A stretch of DNA of 64,000 nucleotides, taken from NCBI RefSeq assembly GCF_016086655.4, contig NC_052134.2, positions 372,001-436,000 on the forward strand. The letters are read 5' to 3'. This DNA comes from Lepeophtheirus salmonis (taxonomy: Eukaryota; Arthropoda; Copepoda; Siphonostomatoida; Caligidae). A model generated the notes under the pieces. It saw only the letters and a list, made by a program, of their open reading frames with translations. It did no database searches and was not told the DNA's origin. Positions 34,019 through 47,601 of this stretch are shown here, piece by piece. Made by a program: the position numbers and the translations under genes. How positions within the stretch are numbered: the stretch's first letter is position 1; each line of letters begins with the position of its first letter.

Positions 34019-36523
34019 GGTCCATTAATTACCAATTTAATTGCATTAATACATGAAAGATACTCGTATGAGGTAATTATAGGGTTTTATAGTATAAAAG
34101 TATGATACTGATTCTAGTAAAAGGGATTTAATTACTTTACATTGCAGTTGTAATATATTCATGCCATTACTATAAATACGTTTTTAATACATTACAAGGC
34201 TTGGAAGGAATCTGAATTACGTTATTAATCATTTCCCATATTTAAAGAAGTGATTGTGCTTAAATCAGAACAACAAACATAAGAATTAATTGTACAGGAC
34301 TGACTTTGTTGCCCTGTTTTTGTAGAACTTAAGACCAACTTGTTATTTTTAGGAATTTATCGACGTTGATTGTGGAAAGTAGCATTTACAATGGCTGATA
34401 TTATATAAGTAAAAATAAAATAAAAATACGTATTTATGCTGTTTATTTTGCATTAAAAAACTTCAATGATAAATGTGCATCGTGTATTGCATAGTTTTCA
34501 TTGCGTTAACAATTGATGATGTTACGTATAACTCATAAATACATATTTTGAATGCCTCTTTCACAAGTTTAACCCATTTTCTGATAAATTTGTTAAAATA
34601 ATTCCATAAGAGAGTCATATACTTTTTTATTATATATCATTTTTTTAAATTAATCTTTGTATTCGGTAATACTACACTATCTTAAACTTCCTTGAGTCGT
34701 ACTTCACAACGAAAAATACCATTTAGCTGTCCCAAAGTAATGCTTTATGCTAGGTGAACATTATAAGGGATATTTCAAGGGTTATTTGCATTTCTCATTT
34801 TGAAGACCCTTGACAAAAAATGGTTAGACCTTATATAACATATAAAAGCCAAAAAATAGCGTACTATATGTACACTTTTGAAAAATTGTATACAAAATTA
34901 AACAGTTATTTATTACATATTCTAAATTTCGCCTTACAATGGCTTTTTTCAGATTATAATTACATTTTAAAAGTTTGTCGGTATAAATGTATATATGTAT
35001 CTTTGCTGAATTATGTAAAATAATGTTCATAGTAGATACATGAACGAAGAAATACCAATACAATCGAGCGTGCGTGGCATACGTATATATAAAACAAGAG
35101 TGTATTTTTATAGAATTGCTTAAAAAAATATACAAAAAGGAATAAAATTGGCAAGCATTTAGGTCAACATATTTTTATAAAAAAATGGAGTTCTTTATAT
35201 AATTTAAAAAAGGGGAAATACTTAATATAATTTAAAAAAATCATCTAATTATAGATAAAGCTTAAAAACAAGCTAAATTGTAGGTGGCTCATCACGTCCT
35301 ATTGTATATTTAGAAATTATTATTTGAATGTTCAGGAGAGAAGATTTAAGTATTGAGTAACTACGTGTGAGTATGCTCATGAAAAACGGAGATTCAAAAT
35401 GATGATCTCCAATGGAAGTTATTTTCTATGCTATTAAAACATAGTGTGTCTGTTTGTCGACGCTAAAAAATCATAAGCAATGCCGGGTACTACTGTTGGC
35501 TAATCAATATGACTTAAATTTTTTATTTCTTTATTTTTTATAAAGGGGAAAATTTACGTAAATTGTCCACTTGACATATTTGTTTTAATAAATTGTATTA
35601 GCCTCATATTCAATTATCTCTGATTAATCTAATCTAATTTATTATATTTAATATAAAAAATATTGGGATGATAATTAGACATTTTAGTATTGAATATGTA
35701 ATTTCTTAGTTTATTCCTAGTAAATGAAAAAAAAAAAAAAAAATGTATCCCACGTTTAATTTTTAATTTAAAATTCTAAAGTTTTCTTTTAACTTTTTGT
35801 ACAGTGTATCCTCTAACTACATAGGTATATGTATTTGTATATCATCTTTATTTTTCTTGTAACATTCTTTTATACAAAGTATTCTTTTAACTTATTCGTG
35901 TACATTTTGACATTTTTTTTAAAAAGGCCTCACAAGAGAAATAACTGTTCAGTTTTCGCTGTATATAGTACTTACTGTTGAGATAATTCATATTATTTGT
36001 AATTTAAGCTATATAGGAGAGAACTGGGAGTTTTCACAGCTGATATTTAGTTGCATTTACGGCAAATACTGTCAAATTTCTTCTACAAATAAATATAGTT
36101 AATTGTTAGCTAAATCTTTTGTGTTGTCAACAAAAACTATCATATTTTAATACCCAAAAACATATTTATATAAAGGAAAATATCTTTATCACACCCCCGT
36201 ATGGGGTAATATGGACGTATGCCCTTAAATGGCAGAATGTTACGCAGTATTGTTAATAATATATTTGTCTACATCTAAAACGTTCATTATAATATTAGTT
36301 TGTATATACATGAATGTTAGCCATTTTATGGCATTTCTAGGTATTTTTAGTCTGTAATATGCCAATAATATTTTGATTAACATAATAATTTATTTTACTT
36401 ACTGCGTACTAATATTTTTATAATTTATTCACAATATCTAGTTTTTTCACTTATTTATTTATATAAATATATGATAAAAAACAATCTATATTCCTGAACT
36501 TGTAGAATATAGACATGTCCATT
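34019..36523. other. AT-rich stretch with simple sequence
   Basis: No recognised gene. An A17 run lies at 35727-35743. Opposed ORFs at 34820-35023 and 34824-35135 are Tyr/Ile/Asn-rich, overlap each other and look like chance. Confidence 0.55.
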
Positions 36524-37087
36524 AGGGTGCCCTGTTAGGGTACTTTTTTGAGCTATGCAAACACAAGAGGCCTCAAAATTTGTGTAATTATACAGAAATT
36601 ATAAAAATAGTAAAAAATATCATTTTTCGGTGTTATCTTGGAATAAGATCTTGACCTTTCAAAATGTAATGGCCTCCTACTGTGACGGTAAAATCTTAGT
36701 ATCATTGATTTTAATAATAAAGATACGAATCGATGATCGATACTTGGTACTAAGATTATATATAGTAACAGTAAGAGGCCATTACACTTTGAAAGGTCAA
36801 TGCCATACCACAAAAAGAACATAGGTGGAGGTTTTGCACTCTTCCGAGTGCCTATTTTTCTTTTAACCAAAAAATAACTCCCATAATTAATTTTTGTATT
36901 ATTTTAAACATAAAGTTTAAATCTTTGCAAACGTAATTTTTTAGACAACTTTGAAAAGTTGTAAAGCCCTTCAAACGATGCACAATTTTATTTTATGTAT
37001 TATTTCCATAATTTATGTTAAAATTACGCAATTTTGATGCCCCTTGTGTTTGCATAGTTCAAAAAAAGACATTAATGGGACACCCTA
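36524..37087. mobile_element. 564-bp MITE with long arms and a nested hairpin
   Basis: Arms of about 75 bp: GGGTGCCCTGTTAGGGTAC...GAGCTATGCAAACACAAG on the left, and GGGTGTCCCATTAATGTC...GAACTATGCAAACACAAG read in from 37087. The element is bordered by TA on both sides within CATTA/TAATG. No coding capacity. A separate strong hairpin lies inside at 36651-36800. The two opposed ORFs here (36553-36870 minus, 36630-36824 plus) are by-products of the inverted symmetry. Confidence 0.82.
36651..36800. repeat. nested hairpin inside MITE
   Basis: The left arm TTGACCTTTCAAAATGTAAT (36651 on) pairs with its near-perfect complement ending at 36800. The first 33 bp have about two mismatches, and pairing resumes around AATCTTAGTA/TACTAAGATT. 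The loop is about 40 nt around CGATGATCGAT. Confidence 0.85.
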
Positions 37088-37448
37088 ATGGCCATATCCC
37101 CACATTTTTTTGGTTTCTATTTTTAACTAGTATTCCATTTTTTATTGTAATTCCTTATCAGTATTTAATCTCCTGTTACTTTCCTTAAAATCCTTTTGAG
37201 TGTACTTCCCTGGGCTGGTAGGCACTCCAACATTAAAATTGATATTTTTGAAATACAAAAGTATATTATTTCTTAGTAATTTTGTACATATGTTACCTTT
37301 CATAAGCATCAGTGAACAAATTGAATACTTTATAAAATATATATTTTGTAACTTTGAATTCATAATCTAAAATAACAGTTGGGGAACATCACTTTTCATT
37401 TTGTTTCATATTGTAAGGACGCATATTTTATCCCTTATGTTATTTTAT
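37088..37448. other. spacer between inverted-repeat elements
   Basis: Holds an unrecognised minus-strand ORF at 37142-37363 (73 codons). No other structure seen. Confidence 0.4.
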
Positions 37449-39291
37449 TGCAATTAATGTTACCCGGGTTCGACAATAAGAAAATGGCTGAAGAAGTAGA
37501 GCATATTTATTAAATAAATCGATCTCCTTCTGGTAACGTCATTGGGACTCTTGGTTATTAATAGTACATAAATTTAATTTAAAATAATTATTATCATATA
37601 GGTTTAAAATCATTTTAGACTATTTTCATTTTGTTCTTATATTTTTATTTAAGCATGCTTTGCAGAGAACTGGAGATTTTTCACCGAGTAATACAATTTT
37701 GTTACTAGTTTTAACTTTGACTGGTTCTGGAGAAGTATTATCACTGGATATATCACGAATTCTAATAAATTGTTGAGACTTAATTATTACTGATTATTAT
37801 TATAAAAAATTAATTTTTAGACTAATTCGAAAAAAATTAAGAAGAATTAAGTAACTTAAAGAATATGTTACTTTAATTATGTGTGTGTTTGAGTAAATTT
37901 ATCTTCTATTACCAACTAAAAAAATTATCCACACAATTTTGATTTAATTTGACTGTCAAAATATAAGTAGGAGGACTATTTTCAACTATGTCACCATATA
38001 AGGTTTTTAAAGATTTGATTGGCATTAGTGTGCCTTATTGTAAGGAAGATAACTGTCATCAAAGTTTACCATTGCAAATTTTCAACATATTCAGAAATTA
38101 GGAGCATCTCTTTCAAGACTTTAATTCTGTCAGTTTGTAATCTGAAGGAACAGTCAAACTGTTGAAGCCACTTCTGTTGATTGTAAGCTTGAAAGAGCCA
38201 GTTAATTATTTTCTCTCAAATATTCAAAATTTTTGAAGTTCATGCATCTTGATATAAGAGTATATATAACTCAATTCATTATACAAACCAGATTCAACAT
38301 GGTATTCTTATCTAAAATATAATTTTTTTTATTGACAGGTCAACCTTGCTATCAATATGTTTCTACAATACATATCTTATGTTTCTTACTCTTCAGATAC
38401 CTGTTTCCCTTACATAAATTTCAACTATTATTTTTTACTTTCAAAAGTATTTGCTTTTGGTAATCATTTTATGATATATATATTAAAATAGGCTTTGTTA
38501 TGTAATGAATGATACAGTGAATGTTGGCAATGGGCTTCAATAATAAATACTTCCTTGTAAATAATAAAAGACAGTTTCCTGATTCAAATATTCAGAACCC
38601 GGTATCTTATTTGACATAATCAGATAATACATAAGTTCAGAACATCATTTTTCCTTCTTCGATTGGCAGCTCTGTTATCCTTATATATATTTTTTGGGCT
38701 TAGATAGTCTTTTTGCGTATGACAGGTCCAAATTGAAATAATTTCCAGAAAAGTTTAGTTAGACTGACCAAAATTTATTCCACAAGTCTCTTTTGAAACA
38801 CAAAAGATCAGAATGATAAGATAAAACTCGGACTTTAGTATTAAATTAGTTTTTTTCATCAAAAAACCAAAATCCTAGCCTGCTTTTTTCGAAGGTCTTT
38901 TGCGAATTGGTGGCATGAAACACCGTTTGGATTTTTTACAAATAGCCACTGTATGGTCTTTTTAGTTTTAGTTACCTAAACAAATTATATACATGAAAAA
39001 CATCAAACATAATATTTATTTTATGTGTTACGTTTATAACTTAATAATTAATGAAATTTAAAAGCTTAATGGTGCCATTCTATTTTGTTAAATATTGCTT
39101 AAGAAATATCAAACAACCATTTCTATGTTAATGACTACTTTGAAATCAAATTTTTACGTTTTAAATTTATTTAGTATTCATAAACAAGAGTTCCAATGAC
39201 GTAAATAGAAATTGGAAAAAAATTAATAATCTACTTTGCTTGCTCAGCCATTTTCTTATTCCCTAACCTTATTTTAGTAAAATTGATTGCA
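37449..39291. mobile_element. 1.84-kb element with at least 150-bp terminal inverted repeats
   Basis: Left and right termini share, in inverted orientation, AATAAGAAAATGGCTGA (37475-37491 and about 39246-39262), ACGTCATTGG(G/A)ACTCTTG and ATAAATTTAA. Outer similarity begins at TGCAAT(T/C)AAT. The interior is non-AT-extreme in places, and on the minus strand shows short protein-like pieces (NPNGVSCHQFAKDLRKKQAR near 38920, and FRLQTDRIKVLKEML near 38130). These hint at a degraded transposase, but I cannot assign a superfamily. Confidence 0.65.
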
Positions 39292-41649
39292 CTTCACTTT
39301 ATGGAAGATTTGAAAGTTACAACATAAGGTATATAAGAAAAGGGAAGAACATAGGTGTGTGAAAGCAATTCAATTAATTCACTTTAAAAATTATCCCGCC
39401 CCCCTATATTACATAATCATTATTTGTGTAGATAAATAATAAAAACACATATTATTTGTAACCTTAGTAATTAAGACGCTGATTTTTGGTGGAGCAATGA
39501 TGCAAAGAAGAATTATACTTCATTGTCCTATGAATCTGTCCCAATTGCCTGTGTAGATTGTCGTAGAGTCTTTAGGTCAATTTTTGGTGGAGTATCTGGA
39601 AAAAGCCAAGGTCGAACTATGAAATCATGCTCCACAGATTCCCCAAAAAAGGAATTGGTAAAGGGCATAGTTTACTTTTTCTGTTGCTCCGCCAAAAACT
39701 GCACACTTGATTTTTATATCCCTTTGTCCCAAATTCAGAGTGCATATTTAAATTTATAAATATTAGTTAAAAAACATTTTAATAAATTGTAAAAGGAATT
39801 AAAAAGTAAGCCAAAAAAAATAAACTTAGTAAAGGGGTTTCCCCTTCCTCAAACGGATGATGTTATGTCTTCTTGAAAAATTCCTTTCCCAATGCATATT
39901 TCAAGCACTCTTCAATAAGAGTATATTATTGATTAATATCAACAATATTATATTCTTCATATTATTGGAAAGGAGGTATGAGATTAAATGGTATTTCAAC
40001 ACCCCTATATCTTTCATTTTCCCATTTTACTTATTACAAGTATCAGGTTTTTTTTTTTTTTTTAAATAGAGTTGATTTTTTGGGATTGAAACACTTCTTC
40101 CCATCGCGAATGGGCCTCATAGAAACGTCTCGGCCTTTTCTTGTATTCCAATATATCCAAAATTCTCGACCCTAGTACTTTAACATCTTCAGTTTTGATA
40201 TACTCAGGAAATTTTATTTTATTTTTTTGTACTTTGCATTTCAACGCCTTCCCAGAAAAATAGTAAAGGGAAGCCTTTTGCTGATTAAGTGGGATTGGAC
40301 ATTTTTGCAACCCATGTAACAGATTATTTTCAACGATTTGTATATGTCTACTGTTTTTTTACTTCCTACAGCCATTTCTAGTAAACTACAATTTGTTCTA
40401 ATAAGAGGTTTTTCAATAATTTATTTTTTGTATCTGTTTCATTTGCTCTTTTTTAATATTAGGGGCTATTCTTGCTACGTGATAAATTATGAGTTGGGAT
40501 ACTCTGTCTCCCTTCAATATATTTATTAAATTTGTATCACTCAATATGTTGCTTGAAATAGTATATTTCTCCACCCACACATTTCCTTTAGTGCAGAAGT
40601 CCCTCGGTTCTTACGAAAAGTGAGTCCATTATTTCTTTCTCCTGTCTCTTTACCAAATTAATCTATGATATTATTTTGAAAGCTCAAATTATAAGCAAGA
40701 TTCCTAGACCCATAGAGGACCAGTTCAAAAATCCAAGCTTTGCTCCTTATTTTCCATCCCACAAAGTTTTTTATTTTTTTTTTCAAGGATAATTTTTGGA
40801 GAGTTATTTCCATAACTTCCGATGCTCATGGGTATCTCATGTTTATATACTGTTCTCAGAAAATAATATTAGACGAATTTTTGTCATCTATTAATAGTCT
40901 TTTTTTATGTATTTCCAATATCCTACTAAGTGATTTAACAGTTTAAAGCTTACATACATTGAAGCTCTTCCACGATACTTTACCCAAATAACTTGTTTTG
41001 CAGTTTTTATTATTCGTTAGTTGATTTCTAATTTTAAATTTTTTGTCATATGCTCTTGTCTTTGGTTCATTTTTTTGTCCATTCAATTCGAAATTGTTTG
41101 AAAGAGCCGACAATGGCACAACCAACAAAACTTTTTACTTCTTTCTTCCCTGTAATCAGGAAATATGTCTTTTCCCTATGAATTTTTTTGCTGAGGTTTT
41201 TCAAAGGCGCTGAAAGAGTTTTATGCTCTCATTAATTTAATTTGTCACCTCCAGAAGAACCGTGCATCAAAACAATATATATTGTTAGCATATATTTTAG
41301 AGGTAATTTTTTTCTTACCAGCAAATTTTACTCCAGGTCATTCCGAAGAATTAATTTTTTTCATCATAGGAACTAGTGCTAAATTAAATTGATGATATTC
41401 TGTCCCTTTTCCACAGTTTCTATTCCACAATAAATTGGCTTGGAATATACTCTGTCAACATATAAAAATAAATATGCAATACTTATATAAGATGTCATCA
41501 TTTTAAAGATTTCATCTTTTTAAGATTTTTCAATTTGTCTTAATATTGGCTGGTGGAAAACAATGGGTAAATTATTTTGGAAGTCCACAGCTACAATTGC
41601 ACTTTTGCATCTCAATAATTAATTACATAATATATATATAGCACATAAA
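39292..41649. other. stretch with unassigned coding-like patches
   Basis: Includes a T16 run at 40048-40063. ORFs at 39523-39759 (plus), 40062-40310 (minus, ending SRWEEVFQSQK) and 40943-41128 (minus) have moderately protein-like composition but no motif I recognise. They may be pieces of old repeats. Confidence 0.35.
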
Positions 41650-42210
41650 CAATTGAAGTACCAGCTTCAAAAATTGGATACAGTAATAATTATTAATGTA
41701 AACATTTAAATTGAAAAATATAACTCATAAACACAACGGTTACAAGAATATTTCAGTATCAAGGAAGTATTGGGGGTTAATGAATGATAGTAATTTAGTC
41801 TATTAAAAATATTATATTTTGCATTACCAAAACGTCATATATAGGATCATTAATACAAATTTGTCCAAGAATGAAATATTATGGTCAAATTTAGACTTTT
41901 TTTTTGTATAAAATTAGCTAATTTTAAAGAAATACTACCATTTTAAAATATATATGTAAATGGTCATAGCACTCATAGACTAATTATTGGATTCCTATAC
42001 AGCCAAATGTATTTATATAAAGATTGTTTTATGATAATTTATATAAAGACATTGTTGCACCATAAAATGCAGAAGTGAGCGTTAACTTCAATATGAAAGA
42101 TGAAAGATAACTATAAAAAATATGTGAACGTAATTGCTTGGTAATATTTAGCAAATAAAAATTCAATCTCAATTAACCAACAATAAGTAAAACTTATGTA
42201 TGAAATATAT
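41650..42210 (+). repeat. dispersed repeat, copy A (inverted relative to copy B)
   Basis: About 560 bp homologous, in inverse orientation, to 51360-51940. Diagnostic blocks: GGTAATATTTAG(C/G)AAATAAAA then ATTCAATCTCAATT, TATTACCAAAAC(G/A)TC, and TTTATGATA. By eye the identity is about 70-75% with small gaps. It is non-coding and of unknown type. Confidence 0.75.
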
Positions 42211-45200
42211 ACATAAATAAAAGTTTTTTTATTTGTATCTATATACAAATAAAAATATATTAAAATCATGTTTTGAACAATTTCTGTAAAAGTGATTTAG
42301 CAAAGAGATAAACACATAAAATATTTGGTATATAATATGTAAAAATAGTTTTCTTAATATTAATGTAAGCATATTGTGTATAAATATAAGCAGAATAATG
42401 AAAGAAACTATTTATTGGCTCATGAAAATATATTATTCAAACTTTTAAAACCACTTTTTTTGTGATACAGTGAAAATATAGTTAGTAAAATTTACATCAA
42501 GCTTCCTTTCTTGTTGACTTTTTGGTATCATGTCTCATCTTATTAGGCTATTTTTTGATTTTTGTTTGGTTGTAGTAATTTTGATTTAGTTTGATTTAGT
42601 TTGTAAAATTTTTATTTATTTATTTTAACAGATTTATAAACAATGAATTGTGTATTTGATTTAGCAGTGATAAATAAGAAACTTTTGTTTTAAAATTTTT
42701 ACACAAAACTGGTTGCATATACTTTTTGAGAAAGTAACTAAGCAAAAAAAAACAATAAAAACTTTTTTTTTTAATTCAACTGTTTGTTTGAGTCAATAAA
42801 ATTTGAGCTCAATATTTTTTATTACCAAATTTTTAAATTTTTCTTAAAACTTATAAACAAAAAATGTTTACATTGTTGATAGTAGAACTATTTTTAAATT
42901 TTTTTAGGAGTATTTTCTAATATATTTCAGTGTATACATAAATTCTTATAAATTTGAAACCAAATTTTGCAGTTAAAAATATTGAATTGACATAAAATGA
43001 CGAAACTTGATACTTTTTAAATTTCTTTGCAGAATCTTCCAGGCGTTATACTTTATTCTATAGTTTTTCTTTTATCATTTATTTTGCATTAACATATTGT
43101 TAAGAGTTTTTTAGCATAAAAGTATTTCTCTTTTCACTTCTATTAAGTATACATTTACTCGTAATAATGTATACTAAAAACGCTAGTTGAATCTCTTTAG
43201 TATTAACTTTGTGTTATTTAATGTATCTTAATGTAAACGTTTTCTTGAAATGATAACTTGGATAAGTATGGTAAATCTATGTATAAAACAATATACTTTT
43301 GTTGATAATAAAGGAAAGCTCATTAATACCTTTGTTTCTATGCAATAATATTTCAATATGCAACAATAAGTTTAACAGTCTGGGTTGAGTTTTTTTCACC
43401 GGATTGTTGAATTTATTCAATAGTATGAATTAACTTTGCCCTTAATTTGTAAATATATGTTGGTTTTTATTAAATAGAGGGCCTTGAAATGAAAAAATGT
43501 GAAATGATGAAACCTTGACCGGATCAAATCGGGACTAAAATGATTTTTCTGTAGATACTGGACAAGCCTTAGAATGACATGTATGGAAAATGGAGAATGA
43601 GGATTTGTCACTTTCTGTGCATACAAATGACTTTAGAGAAATACGTACTCATTCTTAAATTTCTTTTAAAAAAAATATTCTATTGACAGGATGAAAGTAT
43701 TAAAAGGAAATATAAAATTCATTATTTCATATAATGAATGAACTGAATTATTTTAAGTTTTTTTATTAATCAATCTTGAACCTCAATAAACACAATAAAA
43801 CTACTATTGAGTTTATTTATTGAGCATGGTCATTGGCCATACGTAGTCTTTTTTAATTTTCTTATGGAATAATTTTTTTAAATATATTTTTCCATTCTTT
43901 TTTACAAATTAAAAAATAATTATTTTTCTTATAGAAATTTCTGCAAACAACTCTGAATTTTGATTCATGCTAGTAATTTTCGATGGGGTTGAATTCTAAA
44001 TTTGTCACTCAAATCTTATTTTTCTTCAAAACATGATAAATTGATATGAGCTCTTATGAACTGTTTACGCCTAATTCTTACTAATTTTGTTGGAAAAACA
44101 AAAGGCTAGAAAACACATATTTTTCTTCAAATTTGTCTTTTTTCTTTTGGTATTTGAGGTTGCAAGCGGATACAGAAGCTCTTTGTACTTAGATAAAGCC
44201 AAAAAAATTTATGAGCTATAAAGTGCCTCAAACATACATACATAGTTAGGGAGTCCATACTTATTAGACAAGTCTACAAATATATTAGTAAAAAGGTGAT
44301 AATTTGGATATGCACATATAACTTATAAAATGAATGAGTATAAAATATTTGAAATAATACACTGATATAGTATTATAGTCCCTTAAATACATAAATAGCT
44401 CTAAATTAAAAGTTAAGCAAACTGTGTAATATTTATAAAAATATACATGTATATTTTTTAGACATAATACAAGATTTTTCTCTTATATGCATATAAACAT
44501 AGTTTCTTATGTGAATATTAACATGTATGTATAAATAACACAAAATAAAATTATATTAATGCAGACTGTATAGATAAATTTTATCTCTGTAATTTATATC
44601 TATAAGCTAATTTTTTAAAAGATATAATCTAACTGCATAAAATAGGGTGCTAACGGGGAAAATGGGGGGGTGTTGATAGAATATCAAGAAAAATGATATT
44701 TCAATGAATTACCAATTGAACATTTTATGACATAATTTAAAAAATATATTTTCGGTCCAAACATATGTAATCAATAATAAAAAAAATTAAATGATCCTAA
44801 GTAAATTAAATTGTATCAAATAAAAATTCAAATTTTGCTCTACGTTGTATTGGTAAATAGGAGGTCAAAAAATTCATATTTTTCGGAATTACCATTTTAC
44901 TTGTTCCTTTCAAAGAAGGAAAATGTTGATATTTATGAAGACATCTATCAAATTCAAAAATTTTGCACATTTTAATCTTTCAGCTATAAATAGACAAAAA
45001 AAAAAAATTTCCGCGAATGTTTTTGCAGGATGATGACGTAGGAAAATATTATTTTTGAATCTTTTTTTTTTGAGGGGGGGAGGGCGAAATAAAGACGAGA
45101 GTAAACACGACAAATAAGAGACATAATGTGATTTTTTGCTTTTGTTGCGTAGTTATGATTGTAAATAATTATTGGGCTCAGAGACAATCCCCCCTCTGTC

Positions 45201-45365
45201 ATAGCTGTTTGTAGCTGATTTAATGAAATTTCATGACAGCTAAGGTGCTCTCCTCAAAAAAGATTTACAAAATTGTCATGGTTACGATGTCTACCATTCC
45301 CAAAACACTCCTAATTAGCATCACTGGTATTGTAACAGCTCAAATAGAACACTGCAAGACTAGAA
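42211..45365. other. AT-rich stretch between repeat copy A and the hAT element
   Basis: About 3.1 kb without recognised genes. It contains a short tandem (TTGATTTAGT x2 at 42581-42600). ORFs at 43417-43626, 44910-45202 and 45233-45436 are unassigned. Confidence 0.45.
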
Positions 45366-47294
45366 CAAAGGACGACAATCCCTGGGCCTTGGGCCATCTT
45401 AGCCTGCAAGTGAATTTTGACAGGTCTGCCATCTAAATATAGTCATACTAATCCAAAATTACAGTTGAAAGACTTTATAAATTTCCTTTCTTGTAGCTGG
45501 AGAGTCCGGATACTACGGTTAAGAAATAATTTAGCAAAAAAATCTTACTTTTTTAATTTAAACAAACGAAGAAAGTGACCGAGAAACTCGTGCTAGCTAC
45601 GAGGTATCAAAATAAATGTAATGCAAAAATTTATCAAGGATAAAAGCTTTTACAGATGGAGAGCTTTTTAATAGTTAAAGGTAGAGGTAGTTTGTCCAGA
45701 AAAAAAAGTAACGATTTTTGCTATAATTATGTCGACAAGTACAGAAACAAGGTTAATTGAAGATCTGGCGGTAAATGTGAAAAGGGGGTTTTGTTGGTAT
45801 TTTAAATAATCTGGAGTATTTTTACATTGCTATTGATGAATCAACAGAATTGAAGGATACTTTTCAGAATGCAGTTTTTGTGAGAGGTATAACAAGAATA
45901 TTTGATATTGTGGAAGAGTTTGTACAGTTGATTCCTATGAAAGATACTATCACTGGAGTAGATATTTTTTGAAGCATAATGAAATGAAATACCGATATGA
46001 ATCCGGATTTAAAAAAGTTTTCACACCTGATGTAGTATCAGCAATGGTTGAAGAGGAAAATACCTTTGTTGTATTACTCCGAAAATATTTATGTATATAT
46101 ATATAATAAAAAAAAACTTAATTGCATAATTCTTCAGGAAGGGTTTTGTGCAAAATGACTGAATGTAAAAGACATTATAGCCTAGGTCGTTAAAATTCAG
46201 CACCAGTTTCAAGAGTTTATAAAACAAACCAAAGCAATGTACAGTGACTTATATATTTTACAATGTTCGATGGCTTTCCTCGGGAAAAGTACAAGAACGT
46301 ATATATACATGGAGAGAAGGGATATCTATGTTTTTAGCCTGCAAGGAACAAAATATTGATCACTTTCTAGATCCACAGTGAGTTAGCAAATTACCTTTTT
46401 TAGTAGTAGACATCACGACTCACATATAAACATTGAATCTTTAACTTTAAGGAAAGAAAAAGATTGTATTTGAGATGTTTGGTAGAATATTGCTTTTGAG
46501 AGAAAAATTCAACATTGGGAATCATGGATCCAAAAAGTAAATTACCTCATTACCCAAGTCTCCAACTCACAAGAGAGAAATAATAGCAAACATCTTTGTG
46601 AGTTCTATTCATGATTTGAGAAAATAATTTTCCTTTCATTTTGTTGACTTCAAGGAAATATAAAATTATATTTTAATTAATTTAGTAGTCCTTACGAAAC
46701 AAATGTAAAGCAAGTTTATCAGCTCAAATTAATTGACTTGCCATGTACTGAATCTTTTAAATGAAAATTAAATTCCAAATCCACTTGTGATTTCTTCAAA
46801 AAATATAAATTACCAACTGGAAAATATAAAAATATGATGAATAATGCAAAACTGATGACGACATTGTATAGATGCACATATGCACGGTAACAAATTTTTT
46901 CTTAAATGAAGTGCACTGAAAGTAATTTGAAAACAAGATTGAGGGACAATTACCTGGATAATATTTTGCTCCTGTCATCGACAAATTTTTGACCTGATAT
47001 TAAAAAAAATCAAATAATAAGGAAAACAAGTGGTTCATTTAATATTTAGTTTTTTGTAATTTCATTTTTTTTTAGAAAAATATAAAAAATTTTAAAATTT
47101 TGTTTCTATGTAATTGCTTTATTTGAATTCCTGCAGTCAAAAATAAAGGTATTGTTTAAATAAAATTATATTGAATCCTTGTTTTCTCTGATCACCCAGA
47201 AATTCAATTATATATTCATTAACAAGGCTTTCCATAATGCCCCATGTAATTCATAATGGTTTGGCCCTACTCTCTAAAAGGTTGCTCAACCCTG
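45366..47294 (+). mobile_element. decayed hAT element
   Basis: A 1,929-bp element ending GTTGCTCAACCCTG (reading inward CAGGGTTGAGCAAC), a typical hAT terminus. GACTAGAA, an 8-bp sequence, directly precedes 45366 (45358-45365) and directly follows 47294 (47295-47302), as expected for a hAT target duplication. The left terminus CAAAGGACGACAATC is a poor match to the right one; most differences are transitions, so the left boundary rests mainly on the 8-bp duplication. Inside is a plus-strand transposase relic of the expected length. Confidence 0.75.
45560..46995 (+). pseudogene. hAT transposase relic, GTF2IRD2/ZBED5-like
   Basis: Readable pieces, in order but in several frames: TRLIEDLAVNVKRG (about 45740), YFYIAIDESTELKDTFQNA with VFVRGITRIFDIVEEF (45800-45920), PMKDTITGVDIF, NTFVVLLRKYL (about 46060), NCIILQEGFCAK (about 46120), HWESWIQKVN (about 46520), and the C-terminal KYKNMMNNAKLMTTLY with MKCTESNLKTRLRDNYLDN (46820-46960). 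These match the hAT-derived family behind vertebrate GTF2IRD2 and ZBED5 (DESTD-SDTAQ, F-RG, MKGTT-GEDIF, HCIIHQEALCAK, C-terminal dimerisation segment). The BED finger is not evident. Many stops and frameshifts are present. Confidence 0.85.
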
Positions 47295-47601
47295 GACTAG
47301 AACAAAGAAAAAGAATAAAATAAGACGCCAAATATAACATATACGTATATTTAAATTTATACAATAACGCCAAAGTCACCAATGATTCTGCTCAAGTTTG
47401 TTGACAAGAGAAATTGGACTTCTAAGAGCAAAATTAAAATTTCGTTTTATTTTCCCTATTAATGAAACAAAAAATAATGAGAAGCAATTATTCATGCATT
47501 GTTTCTTATTGATAGGTTATCGAAAAAAAATATCAAACTTATAGAATATAGAAAAAAAAATATCTCTAAATAAAAAAAATCAAACCCTGGACTTAAGTAT
47601 T

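Noticed and set aside
34820..35135. Opposed ORFs of 67 and 103 codons
   Set aside because: Low-complexity Tyr/Ile/Asn-rich translations overlapping on both strands in very AT-rich DNA; consistent with chance.
36553..36870. Overlapping ORFs on both strands (105 and 64 codons)
   Set aside because: They lie within the inverted-repeat MITE and its hairpin; the open frames follow from the symmetry and have no motifs.
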